DNA of 64,000 bases from Maricaulis sp965228215 (lineage in GTDB: Bacteria; Pseudomonadota; Alphaproteobacteria; Caulobacterales; Maricaulaceae), in contig OZ245800.1 in the NCBI GenBank assembly GCA_965228215.1, positions 1 to 64,000 of the forward strand, given 5' to 3'. The notes beneath the pieces are model-generated. The model did no database searches. It was given only the letters and a program-made list of their open reading frames with translations, and was not told where the DNA came from. Positions within the stretch are counted from its first letter, which is position 1, and each line of letters starts with the position of its first letter. The position numbers and the translations under genes were made by a program. Shown here in pieces: positions 48,936 to 57,123 of this stretch.

Positions 48936-49574
48936 ATGGAAATCATGAGGGGAATGTTTGTCATATCTGCGTGTGTTTTTACGGCGTTAGCCGTATCTGC
49001 ATGCTCGTCCACCCGCGAGCGCGCCGGTGAAGCCGGACGCTTTGCGCGCGCTGAAACGGGCAGTGCGGTGTCCGATGCGGTTGGATTGCCGCGCGAACGC
49101 CCCGGCCAGATCATGGTCGATGAAGGCGATGAGACCGTCCCGACTCCCTATGGCGGTGACGGGTCGCGCCGGCGGTGTTCGACCGTGGCCCGCGATGTCG
49201 CCCGCCTGACCGCGGTGCTGGGTCCGGATATCGAGGAAGTTGAACGCCGCCGTGCCGAGCGCGAGGCGGAACGCGACGGCGAGACCTGGGTCGGCCAGGG
49301 GGCACGCCTCGCCCGTCAAGCCCCCGGCGCTGCAGCGGATGGCGCGCGCAGCCTCTATCACTCGTCAATCGTGGGCCTGAACCCGGTCCGTCCGGTCGTG
49401 CGTTTTCTCGGCCGCGCCGGTCAGATTGAACGCGAGGCCCAGGAACAGCGATCCATTGCGCAGCGACGGCGCGCCTATCTGCGTGGTCTGTATGATGGTT
49501 TCGGCTGCCCGCCTGCCCAGATGCGGCGGGCCTTCGAGGCCTATGGCCTGATCGACGAGGAAGACGAGGACTGA
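48936..49574 (+). CDS. Putative lipoprotein, chromosomal
   Basis: A 212-aa protein with a signal peptide and lipobox (TALAVSACSS, Cys about residue 23). The mature part is highly charged and helical (VERRRAEREAERDGE). SRRRCSTVARDVARLTAVLG and YDGFGCPPAQMRRAF carry two further Cys. It resembles uncharacterised alphaproteobacterial lipoproteins next to tgt. Convergent with tgt, whose stop abuts its end. ATG at 48945 is an alternative start. Confidence 0.7.
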   Translation: MEIMRGMFVISACVFTALAVSACSSTRERAGEAGRFARAETGSAVSDAVGLPRERPGQIMVDEGDETVPTPYGGDGSRRRCSTVARDVARLTAVLGPDIEEVERRRAEREAERDGETWVGQGARLARQAPGAAADGARSLYHSSIVGLNPVRPVVRFLGRAGQIEREAQEQRSIAQRRRAYLRGLYDGFGCPPAQMRRAFEAYGLIDEEDED

Positions 49575-50711
49575 TCAGCCACCCGCGCGCTGCGCCTGCC
49601 CCTCGGCCCATTTCGCATTGAACTCGCGCCGGAAGGCGTCGAACTCGCCGGCCGCGATCGCCTCGCGCATGCGCCGCGTCAGGTCCTGGAAATACGCGAT
49701 ATTGTGCCAGCTGAGCAGCATAGCCGAGAGGTATTCTCCGGACCGGAAGAGATGGTTGAGATAGGCCTTCGAGTAATCGCGGCTGGCCGGGCAATCGAGT
49801 TCCGGTGCCAGGGGCGTGTCATCCTCGATGAATTCGGCACGCTTGATATTGATGGGCCCGTAATCGGACCAGGCCTGGCCATGTCGGCCGGACCGGGTCG
49901 GCAGGACACAATCGAACATGTCCACACCGCGCGCGACGGCCTCGACCAGGTCAATCGGCTTGCCTACGCCCATCAGATAGCGCGGCCGGTCCGCCGGCAG
50001 GTGCGGTGTTGTGAAGTCGAGCACCTCGCACATCACCTCGAACCCCTCGCCTACTGCCAGGCCGCCGATGGCGTAGCCGTCATAGCCGGTCTCCAGTGAG
50101 CGTTCCGCGCTCTCGCGGCGCAAATTCTCAAACACCGATCCTTGCACGATGCCGAACAGGGCCTGGGTGTCGCGTGTACCGAACGCAGACTTCGACCGGG
50201 CGCCCCAGCGCAGGGACAGTTCCATCGACTCCCGCGCTTCAGCCTCGGAACAACCGAACGGCGTGCATTCGTCCAGCTGCATGGAGATGTCGGCACCCAG
50301 AAGGTCGGCCTGGATCTCGATCGAACGTTCCGGAGTCAGATTGTATTCCGTGCCGTCAATGTGAGAGCGGAACTTCACGCCCTCTTCCGTCATCTTGCGC
50401 AGCTTGGACAGGGACCAGACCTGGAAACCGCCACTGTCGGTCAGCATCGGGCCGGACCAGGTGGAGAATTTGTGCAGCCCGCCAAGGCGTTGGACGCGTT
50501 CGGCACCGGGGCGTAGCATGAGGTGATAGGTATTGCCCAGGATGATGTCGGCGCCGGTCGCCTTCACCTGATCCATGTAGAGCGCCTTCACCGTCGCAGC
50601 CGTGCCCACCGGCATGAAGGCCGGCGTGCGGATCTCGCCGCGCGATGTTTTCAGCACACCGGTGCGCGCCGCACGGTCCGTGGCTTTGATCTCGTAGGGA
50701 AAGACACTCAT
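49575..50711 (-). CDS. tgt: Queuine/preQ1 tRNA-ribosyltransferase
   Basis: A 378-aa TIM-barrel enzyme that swaps guanine 34 for preQ1 in tRNA-Asp, -Asn, -His and -Tyr. Motifs: DSGGFQVWSL (general base Asp), GGLAVGEGFE and the nucleophile in DCVLPTRSGRHGQAW. The zinc site at the C-terminus is odd. The usual CxCxxC reads LDCPAS, so two of the three Cys ligands are absent, while the His (SWHN) remains. Pairs with queA 0.7 kb away. Confidence 0.95.
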   Translation of the reverse strand: MSVFPYEIKATDRAARTGVLKTSRGEIRTPAFMPVGTAATVKALYMDQVKATGADIILGNTYHLMLRPGAERVQRLGGLHKFSTWSGPMLTDSGGFQVWSLSKLRKMTEEGVKFRSHIDGTEYNLTPERSIEIQADLLGADISMQLDECTPFGCSEAEARESMELSLRWGARSKSAFGTRDTQALFGIVQGSVFENLRRESAERSLETGYDGYAIGGLAVGEGFEVMCEVLDFTTPHLPADRPRYLMGVGKPIDLVEAVARGVDMFDCVLPTRSGRHGQAWSDYGPINIKRAEFIEDDTPLAPELDCPASRDYSKAYLNHLFRSGEYLSAMLLSWHNIAYFQDLTRRMREAIAAGEFDAFRREFNAKWAEGQAQRAGG

Positions 50712-50822
50712 GCGCGCGCTTCTAGCCCGTGCTGCGCGCCGGAGGAAGACACCCGTTCATCTCGCTCTCAGATAGAGACGGCTATGTGCTAGAACATCGC
50801 ATTATCGATAGGGGAGGTATTG

Positions 50823-51473
50823 ATGAGCGTTTTACTGATAGCAGCAGCAAGCCTCATGGCTGCCGAGCCGGCGCTGAAACAGTCTTCCAGCCTGGCCAGC
50901 GGACATCGACGCATGGAACCCGTCCAGACCCAAACGGAAGAGATCGACCTCTTCCCCGGCGTCGACTGGCTTGCCGGACAGCCCAATATCGCTTTTCCCG
51001 GCGTGGACTGGCGCGAGATTCGGATCGAACGCGTCCGTCGCAATGCCTTTCCCGGGGTCGACTGGCGACCTGTCGGCAATTGCACCGCGCGCAATGGCAC
51101 CATCCGCACCGTCGAACGCTATATCCCGGAGGGCGAGGATTTCGCCTATGAACGCGTGGTCCGCAGTCAGTCGATCGTCGGCGAGCGCGGGATCGTGGGC
51201 GAACGCGGGATTGTCGGCGAACGCGGCATGGAGCGTCCGGAGATTGGTTCTTCGGGCGAGGATGGGATCTCAGAATCAGGCGCGCCCATCCCGGCAGATC
51301 AAATCAACGCTGCCGGCTCTCCTGTTCCGGCAGACCAAATAAACACAGCAGGTGTTCCGGTGCCCCTTGAAGGCATAACAGAAGCCGGCGTCCCGGTCCC
51401 GAATGCCCGGTCTTCGGGCCGGCAATCGCTCATTGCAGAGAACGGTATCCCGCTTCCGGCCTGCTCGCGCTAG
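50823..51473 (+). CDS. Exported repeat protein of unknown function
   Basis: A 216-aa protein with a short signal-like start (LLIAAASLMAAEPA). Three FPGVDW repeats (about residues 42, 59 and 76) are followed by two Cys, three VGERGI repeats (about 118-136) and four proline-rich units like PVPADQI (about 155-200). A Cys ends the protein. It sits between tgt and queA on the opposite strand and overlaps queA by 4 bp. I know no family; structural or cell-surface role is a guess. Confidence 0.7.
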   Translation: MSVLLIAAASLMAAEPALKQSSSLASGHRRMEPVQTQTEEIDLFPGVDWLAGQPNIAFPGVDWREIRIERVRRNAFPGVDWRPVGNCTARNGTIRTVERYIPEGEDFAYERVVRSQSIVGERGIVGERGIVGERGMERPEIGSSGEDGISESGAPIPADQINAAGSPVPADQINTAGVPVPLEGITEAGVPVPNARSSGRQSLIAENGIPLPACSR

Positions 51474-52531
51474 CGGGCCTGCCGCTCCAGCAGACAGGCA
51501 TCGCCGTAGGAATAGAAGCGATAGCCCGACGAGATCGCGTGGGCGTAGGCCGCCTGCATGGTGTCGAGGCCTGACATGGCACTGACGAGCATGAAGAGCG
51601 TGGATTTGGGCAGGTGGAAATTCGTCCAGAGCGCGTCGGCTATGGCGAACTCATAACCCGGCGTGATGAAGATATCCGTGTCGCGACTGCCCGCCCTCAC
51701 CTGGCCCGGCGCGGCAGCCAGGCTCTCGATTGTGCGCAGCGCCGTCGTGCCAACCGGGATTACCCGCCGACCGGCCGCCTTGGCAGCATTGATCGCCTCG
51801 GCAGCCTCCGGAGAGATCGTGCACCATTCCGAATGCATGTCGTGATCATCGGTGTCATCCGCCTTCACCGGCAGGAAAGTGCCGGCGCCGACATGCAGGG
51901 TGACATGGGCTTGTTCGACGCCCTTTTCGGTGAGCGCAGCGAACAGGCGATCCGTGAAATGCAGGCCAGCGGTCGGCGCCGCAACAGAACCTTCTTCGCG
52001 TGCGAACAATGTCTGGTAATCCTCGACATCCTGCGCATCGACATCGCGTTTGCGGGCGATATAGGGCGGTAAGGGCGGCGCGCCGGCAGCAGCGATCGCC
52101 TCGTCCAGCTCGGCCGACGCTCGGTCAAAGACCAGGGTAATGTCCCCGCCATCGGCCTTGGCCGCAACTTCCGCGCTGAAACCGTCGAACTCGACGCGGT
52201 CACCTACCCGCAGACGTTTGGCCGGGCGGATGAAGGCACGCCAGCTGTCGGCTGCTTCCCGCTTGTGCAGATTGACTTCCAGCGTCACATCGCCGCCGCC
52301 GCCATGTTCGCGCGCTGGGCGACGGCCGGTCAGGGCAGCCGGGATCACCTTGGTATCGTTGAACACCAGGAGATCGCCCGCCTGCAGCAAGTCCGGCAAA
52401 TCCAGCACGCCATGATCGCCCAGCCCGCCATCGGCACGGACATGCAGCAGGCGGGCACTGTCGCGCGGCCGGGCCGGACGCAGGGCGATATTCTCCTCGG
52501 GGAGATGGAAGTCGAATTCGGAAACACGCAT
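51470..52531 (-). CDS. queA: S-adenosylmethionine:tRNA ribosyltransferase-isomerase
   Basis: A 353-aa enzyme that turns preQ1 in tRNA into epoxyqueuosine using the ribosyl group of SAM. Family marks: MRVSEFDFHLPEENIA, VFNDTKVIPA, APTAGLHFT, ALTLHVGAGTF-like VTLHVGAGTF and YEFAIADALWTNFHLPKSTL. Start at 52531; the frame is open 9 codons further. Together with tgt it gives the queuosine branch of the chromosome. Confidence 0.96.
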   Translation of the reverse strand: MRVSEFDFHLPEENIALRPARPRDSARLLHVRADGGLGDHGVLDLPDLLQAGDLLVFNDTKVIPAALTGRRPAREHGGGGDVTLEVNLHKREAADSWRAFIRPAKRLRVGDRVEFDGFSAEVAAKADGGDITLVFDRASAELDEAIAAAGAPPLPPYIARKRDVDAQDVEDYQTLFAREEGSVAAPTAGLHFTDRLFAALTEKGVEQAHVTLHVGAGTFLPVKADDTDDHDMHSEWCTISPEAAEAINAAKAAGRRVIPVGTTALRTIESLAAAPGQVRAGSRDTDIFITPGYEFAIADALWTNFHLPKSTLFMLVSAMSGLDTMQAAYAHAISSGYRFYSYGDACLLERQAR

Positions 52532-52612
52532 GGCGGCAGGGTCTAGCCTCCGCCTCACCTATTCGCAATCTTTGCCCTGTAAGTCGGTTCGCCTGACCCG
52601 CAGGAGCCTGCC

Positions 52613-53620
52613 GTGATCCGTCGATTGCGTGACCTCGTTTCGGAATTGTGTCTCGTCACGCTATGCGGCCTGGCGGTGATGATCACACTCGCCCCATTCT
52701 TCGGCCTGTTCGACCTGTTCCGGCAGATCTGGCCCGCGGCCCTGGGCCTCGCCGCGGCAGGCGCTGTCGTCTGTCTGCCCGCAATGACAGCCCATCGTGA
52801 CCCCATGCGCCTGGCGGCCCTGGCGATCAGTCTCGTTCTGATCATCCTGCCCGGCATACCATCGATCCTGCGGGCCTGGTCAGCCCCCTCGACCGCGGCC
52901 GGCGACGAGGATTTCGCCGTCACCCTGGTCACCCACAATCTCTGGGGTGTCGGATATCGGACCGATCTGGCGCGCGACGTCCTCCTGGCTAGCGATGCCG
53001 ACATCATCGCCTTCCAGGAATCCTATGACTCTGATCGCTTGATGGCCTCGGAATTCGGGACCGCCTATCCCCATGCCGCGGATTGCCATGAGAGCGCCCG
53101 CATCCGCTCGCGCATTCCCATGCTGGATTCCGGCTGTATCACGCACGCACCGACAACCGACTGGCAGAACTCCACTCTCTGCGAACTCGACCTGCCGCCC
53201 GCGGCGTGGGCGCGTTTCGCCGGACCCGACGGATCGGTCTTCCACGTCGTATCGGTTCATATGGACTGGCCGAGCCCGCTGGGCGTGCAGGATTGCGAAC
53301 GAGCCAATCTGGCCATGCACCTTGTGCGCTTCCCGAATGACCGCCTGATCCTGATGGGCGATTTCAATGCCGCCGACCCAAGCCTCGCACTCGATCGCCT
53401 CGCCCGGGATTTCCGCCTGACCCGCCTGACCTATGGCCTGCCGAGCTTCCCGGCGGAGGGACGTTTCAAGAAAACCATCCGCCTTATTCCCCTGCCGGTA
53501 TTGGGGATCGACCACGTCTTTGCGGGCGATGACTGGGAATTGCTGGAGGCCTCACGCCTTGGAAACACCGGGTCAGACCACCGACCGGTGCGCGCAATAC
53601 TTCGCTTGCGAAGCGAATAA
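52613..53620 (+). CDS. Membrane-anchored endonuclease/exonuclease/phosphatase protein
   Basis: A 335-aa protein. Three hydrophobic segments (about 12-33, 40-60, 66-86) precede an EEP domain: THNLWGVG, DIIAFQES (catalytic Glu), VSVHMDWPSPLG, LMGDFNAADPS, GIDHVF and GSDHRPV. The active site should be periplasmic. Substrate may be a phospholipid or nucleic acid. GTG start. Confidence 0.85.
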   Translation: MIRRLRDLVSELCLVTLCGLAVMITLAPFFGLFDLFRQIWPAALGLAAAGAVVCLPAMTAHRDPMRLAALAISLVLIILPGIPSILRAWSAPSTAAGDEDFAVTLVTHNLWGVGYRTDLARDVLLASDADIIAFQESYDSDRLMASEFGTAYPHAADCHESARIRSRIPMLDSGCITHAPTTDWQNSTLCELDLPPAAWARFAGPDGSVFHVVSVHMDWPSPLGVQDCERANLAMHLVRFPNDRLILMGDFNAADPSLALDRLARDFRLTRLTYGLPSFPAEGRFKKTIRLIPLPVLGIDHVFAGDDWELLEASRLGNTGSDHRPVRAILRLRSE

Positions 53621-53624
53621 CGTT

Positions 53625-54230
53625 TCAGCCATGCCCCCAATTGTCGGGATCATCATTATCGCCCGGTGACAGGCCCAATTTCTCGCCAATATGGCTGACA
53701 CCCAGGCCGAGAACCGTGCGGTTGGCGTAGGCGAAATAGGCGGTGACCTGGTTGATCTCCAGGATCTCGCCATCATCGAAACCGGCATCGCGCATGGCAA
53801 TGACATCCGCCTCGGTCATGCCGGCAACGTCCACGGTCAGCTTGCGGGCGTAATGGAGCCCGGCAGCTTCACGCGCGTCAAACGCCTGCTCCGGGTCATT
53901 CGCCTCGAGAGCCGTACGGATCGCGGCCGAGCGGGCCTCATCCTTCAACAGGCGTTTCATGCCGGTGAAATGATGTTCCGTGCAGTAGGCGCAGCGATTG
54001 AGCAGGCTGACATAGGTGCCGATGGCCTCGAGATAGGCCTTGTCCAGCGAATTGCCGAAATGGTGAAGCACCGCCTTGTAGAGCGCCATATGGCCCTCGA
54101 GCGAGTGCGGGCGCAGCCCATGGGCGGCGAGAATATTGTCGACCTGCCCGCCCGGTCCGGCGATGCGGTCATAGAGCGTCTTGAGGCGTCCTTCCGCCTC
54201 ATCAGCCCCGATTGTCCTGATCCAGCTCAT
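53625..54230 (-). CDS. AhpD/peroxidase-related carboxymuconolactone decarboxylase family
   Basis: A 201-aa all-helical protein with the redox motif CAYCTEHH (CxxC then His) and GLHYARKLTVD. This is the alkylhydroperoxidase-like fold that reduces peroxides through a Cys pair. Start at 54230 (MSWIRT); the earlier Met would add a non-conserved 19 residues. Ends convergent to the EEP gene. Confidence 0.88.
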   Translation of the reverse strand: MSWIRTIGADEAEGRLKTLYDRIAGPGGQVDNILAAHGLRPHSLEGHMALYKAVLHHFGNSLDKAYLEAIGTYVSLLNRCAYCTEHHFTGMKRLLKDEARSAAIRTALEANDPEQAFDAREAAGLHYARKLTVDVAGMTEADVIAMRDAGFDDGEILEINQVTAYFAYANRTVLGLGVSHIGEKLGLSPGDNDDPDNWGHG

Positions 54231-54296
54231 GGCCCAGACGGTGACCGGGATTGCCTGCCGGGGCAAGGAAAATTGCGGTTTCAGCACGGAACAGAA

Positions 54297-54326
54297 AAAC
54301 CCTCCCGCAATGCTGCGAGAGGGTTT
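54297..54326 (-). terminator. Terminator after cyclophilin gene
   Basis: AAACCCTC (54297-54304) and GAGGGTTT (54319-54326) form a stem with an inner GCA/TGC pair. A-runs on the plus strand give a T-run for minus-strand transcripts. It ends the transcript from 54803. Confidence 0.75.
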
Positions 54327-54350
54327 GTCCTGTCAGCCGGGCTGATGCAA

Positions 54351-54803
54351 TCAGACCTCGATGATCGAGGCCTTCACGATCTTGCCCGGATTGGCCGGCG
54401 GCTCACCCTTCGGGATGGCGTCCACATGATCCATGCCGTCGATGACCTCACCCCAGACGGTGTACTGGTTGTTCAGGTAAGGCACTTCATCAAGGCAGAT
54501 AAAGAACTGGCTGGAGGCGCTGTCCGGATGCTGGGCGCGCGCCATCGACATCGTGCCGCGCACATGCGGTTCGGAGCTGAACTCGGCCGGGATGTTCTGT
54601 CCGGAACCGCCCATGCCGGTACCGTCCGGGCAACCGCCCTGCGCCACGAACCCATCGATCACGCGGTGGAAGGTCAGACCGTCATAAAAACCGTCCTTCA
54701 CCAGCTCGGTGATGCGAGCCACGTGTTGGGGCGCCAGGTCAGGGCGCAGCTTGATGGTGACGTCGCCGCCTTCCAGCGTGAATACGAGTTGTTCTTCAGC
54801 CAT
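54351..54803 (-). CDS. Cytoplasmic cyclophilin peptidyl-prolyl isomerase
   Basis: A 150-aa cyclophilin with FHRVIDGFVAQGGCPDGTG, MARAQHPDSASSQFFI and VWGEVIDGMDHVDAI. It speeds proline isomerisation. There is no signal peptide, so it should be cytoplasmic. Its start overlaps the next gene by 8 bp. Confidence 0.95.
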   Translation of the reverse strand: MAEEQLVFTLEGGDVTIKLRPDLAPQHVARITELVKDGFYDGLTFHRVIDGFVAQGGCPDGTGMGGSGQNIPAEFSSEPHVRGTMSMARAQHPDSASSQFFICLDEVPYLNNQYTVWGEVIDGMDHVDAIPKGEPPANPGKIVKASIIEV

Positions 54804-55032
54804 TTGAATTCATTCCTTTATCGAAACCGGCGAGCAGACCGATACAAAAAAATCCTGTGCCGCCAACGAGGCTTACGGTGCCAACACCAAGCAGTATTTC
54901 GCTCCAAGGTCGTTGGGACTCAAAAAATGCGTCGGCGACCAGATTGGCGATCGCCCCGATCAGGGCAAAACCGACGAAAAACAAGACCGTCATCAACACC
55001 GCATTTTTCGCTGCGCTGACCACGGTAGACAT
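54796..55032 (-). CDS. Two-helix membrane protein, hypothetical
   Basis: A 78-aa protein with segments at about 10-30 (AVLMTVLFFVGFALIGAIAN) and 45-67. Lies between the two cyclophilin genes and is co-directional. No family recognised. Confidence 0.65.
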   Translation of the reverse strand: MSTVVSAAKNAVLMTVLFFVGFALIGAIANLVADAFFESQRPWSEILLGVGTVSLVGGTGFFCIGLLAGFDKGMNSNG

Positions 55033-55038
55033 CGCTAT

Positions 55039-56013
55039 CTACTCCACGACCCGGGTCGGCACGTTGATCTCGCACACATCTGGCAGAGCGCCTGACGCGT
55101 CGCGAAGCGTGTCGAGATAACCGGCGAAGGCCGCATGATCGGTATCGGCCACCTGGATATTCATCCGCTCCTCTTCCGGCAGGTCGCTACCCACGCGGAT
55201 CGAACGGATCACGTCGGGCGAGAAGCCGACATCCTGGTTCAGCGTGCCCACACGAATGGCCTGAACGGCGTCCTGGCCATGCCGCACACGTCCCCACGAG
55301 GTGTAGATCGAATTCAGGTGATCGGCGTGTGCGCGCGTGATGTAGAACTGGCTCGCCGCGCTGTTCGGATCATTCGTCCGGGCAGCCGCAGCGGCCCCTT
55401 CGCAATGCAGCAGCCAGGACTGCACCTGGCCGTCCACGCTCAGCCCCGCCAGGGCGATCGTCTGCGTGCCGACATGGAAACCATTCCAGAAACCCGCCTT
55501 GGCGGTCTGCGGCACGCTGCGCGGATTGATCACGCGGTCCTGCAGTTCGGAGACGGTCAGCTCGGCACCACGGCGCACCGTGAATTCCGCTTCCAGCGGC
55601 GGCAGATCCGTGCGGTGGCCCGGATTGGCGCGCGAACCACCGCCTTGGGCCATGAAACCGTCGATGACCCGGTGCCAGACCAGGAAATCATAGAAATTCT
55701 GCCGAGCCAGCGTCCGCATGCGGTCGACATGGGCAGGCGCGAATTCGGGCGCCATCTCGACGACGATCATGCCGTGATCGGTTTCGATGTAGAGCGCATT
55801 TTCCGGATCTATGGCGCGCCAGGCATCATCGGGAAACTCAAAACCCGCCGCGGCAGCACCGCCCTCGGGCGCGACATCCTGAACGAGGCGTTCGATACCG
55901 GCATCGCCGGAACCGGACGCGGCATCAGCGGTGGTATCGGCGCTATCGGCCTCGCGGGCGCAGGCCGACGTGGCAAGAACCGCAATAAGGGCGGCGGAAA
56001 GGGAGAAACGCAT
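55039..56013 (-). CDS. Periplasmic lipoprotein cyclophilin
   Basis: A 324-aa protein. Signal peptide with lipobox ATSACAR, an acidic Ser/Asp linker to about residue 70, then a cyclophilin domain (FLVWHRVIDGFMAQGGGSRA, DPNSAASQFYITRAHADH, SWGRVRHGQDAVQAI) with a long insertion. It should assist folding of envelope proteins. Second Met chosen; the first is 2 codons upstream, overlapping coaD by 4 bp. Confidence 0.9.
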   Translation of the reverse strand: MRFSLSAALIAVLATSACAREADSADTTADAASGSGDAGIERLVQDVAPEGGAAAAGFEFPDDAWRAIDPENALYIETDHGMIVVEMAPEFAPAHVDRMRTLARQNFYDFLVWHRVIDGFMAQGGGSRANPGHRTDLPPLEAEFTVRRGAELTVSELQDRVINPRSVPQTAKAGFWNGFHVGTQTIALAGLSVDGQVQSWLLHCEGAAAAARTNDPNSAASQFYITRAHADHLNSIYTSWGRVRHGQDAVQAIRVGTLNQDVGFSPDVIRSIRVGSDLPEEERMNIQVADTDHAAFAGYLDTLRDASGALPDVCEINVPTRVVE

Positions 56014-56015
56014 AA

Positions 56016-56504
56016 TCACGCAAAACGCTCCTTCAAACGCTGTTCGATCGCAGCGGGAACAAAGGCCGAGACATCGCCCCCCAGCGCTGCGATTTCCTTG
56101 ACGAGCCGCGAGGCAATGGCCTGGTGCTGCGGGTCCGCCATCAGGAAAACCGTCTCGATTTCATCGTTGAGCCGCTGGTTCATGGCGACCATCTGGAATT
56201 CGTACTCGAAATCCGACACGGCGCGAAGACCGCGCACGATGGATTGCGCGCCAACCGTCTCGGCGAAATGCATGAGCAGGCCTTCGAAGGGGCGAACCTC
56301 GATCTCGGCGTCGGCGCGGAACTTGTCCACTTCGGACTCGACGATCGACACCCGTTCCTCAAGTGAAAACAAAGGCTTCTTGGCCTCATTGATCGCCACG
56401 CCGATGACCAGCTTGTCCACCAGCTTCACGGCCCGGCCGATAATGTCGAGATGTCCGTTCGTCAGCGGATCAAACGTGCCCGGATAGAGCGCTGTACGTG
56501 TCAT
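56016..56504 (-). CDS. coaD: Phosphopantetheine adenylyltransferase
   Basis: A 162-aa nucleotidyltransferase of coenzyme A synthesis. YPGTFDPLTNGHLDII holds the T/HxGH motif; VRGLRAVSDFEYEFQMV and ASRLVKEIAALGGDVS are conserved. Length is normal. It is 7 bp from the LysE gene and shares the leftward operon. Confidence 0.97.
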   Translation of the reverse strand: MTRTALYPGTFDPLTNGHLDIIGRAVKLVDKLVIGVAINEAKKPLFSLEERVSIVESEVDKFRADAEIEVRPFEGLLMHFAETVGAQSIVRGLRAVSDFEYEFQMVAMNQRLNDEIETVFLMADPQHQAIASRLVKEIAALGGDVSAFVPAAIEQRLKERFA

Positions 56505-56511
56505 GCGTGTC

Positions 56512-57123
56512 TCAGGCCTCCCGGCGCAAGGCGAGCCATCCCGCCGCTACGAGCATTACGCCGCCTGATAGCCTGTTTGCCAAGGTTTTGAAACGGTTCG
56601 ACGTGAACAGGCGGGACAATCCGCCTGCGGCCAGCGCGTAGACCGTATCGATCAGGAGGGCGAGCGACAGGAAAACCGTCGCCAGTATCGCCAGCTGCGG
56701 CGCGGCCGGCTGGGCGGGATCGACAAAGAACGGCAGGAAGGCCGCGTGGAAGATCATGGTCTTGGGATTGGCCAGCGCCGTCGCTGCGCCGCGCAGGAAG
56801 AGCCGCCCGGTCATCGGCTCGACCTCGCCATCCGTCGCGCGCGAACGCAGGGCCGATATGCCAAGCCAGACGAGATAGGCGATACCCGCCCATTTGATCA
56901 CCGTGAAGGCCCAGGTCCAGGCCGTCAGAAGCACCGACAAACCCATCACGACCAGCAGGATCTGGGCAGCCTGGGCCAGCGTCGTACCAGCGACCACGGT
57001 CAGGGCAGCGCGATGACCATGGGCCATGCCGGTCGCCATGATCACCGCGATATTCGGTCCCGGCACGGCGATCAGCGCGGCCGAGGCCGCGATGAAGCCG
57101 AACGGGACCGGAAGATCGATCAT
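56512..57123 (-). CDS. LysE/RhtB family amino acid exporter
   Basis: A 203-aa protein with six hydrophobic segments. The N-terminus (AVPGPNIAVIMATGMAHGHR) is the LysE signature. It exports amino acids or homoserine lactones. Overlaps gyrA by 4 bp. Confidence 0.9.
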   Translation of the reverse strand: MIDLPVPFGFIAASAALIAVPGPNIAVIMATGMAHGHRAALTVVAGTTLAQAAQILLVVMGLSVLLTAWTWAFTVIKWAGIAYLVWLGISALRSRATDGEVEPMTGRLFLRGAATALANPKTMIFHAAFLPFFVDPAQPAAPQLAILATVFLSLALLIDTVYALAAGGLSRLFTSNRFKTLANRLSGGVMLVAAGWLALRREA

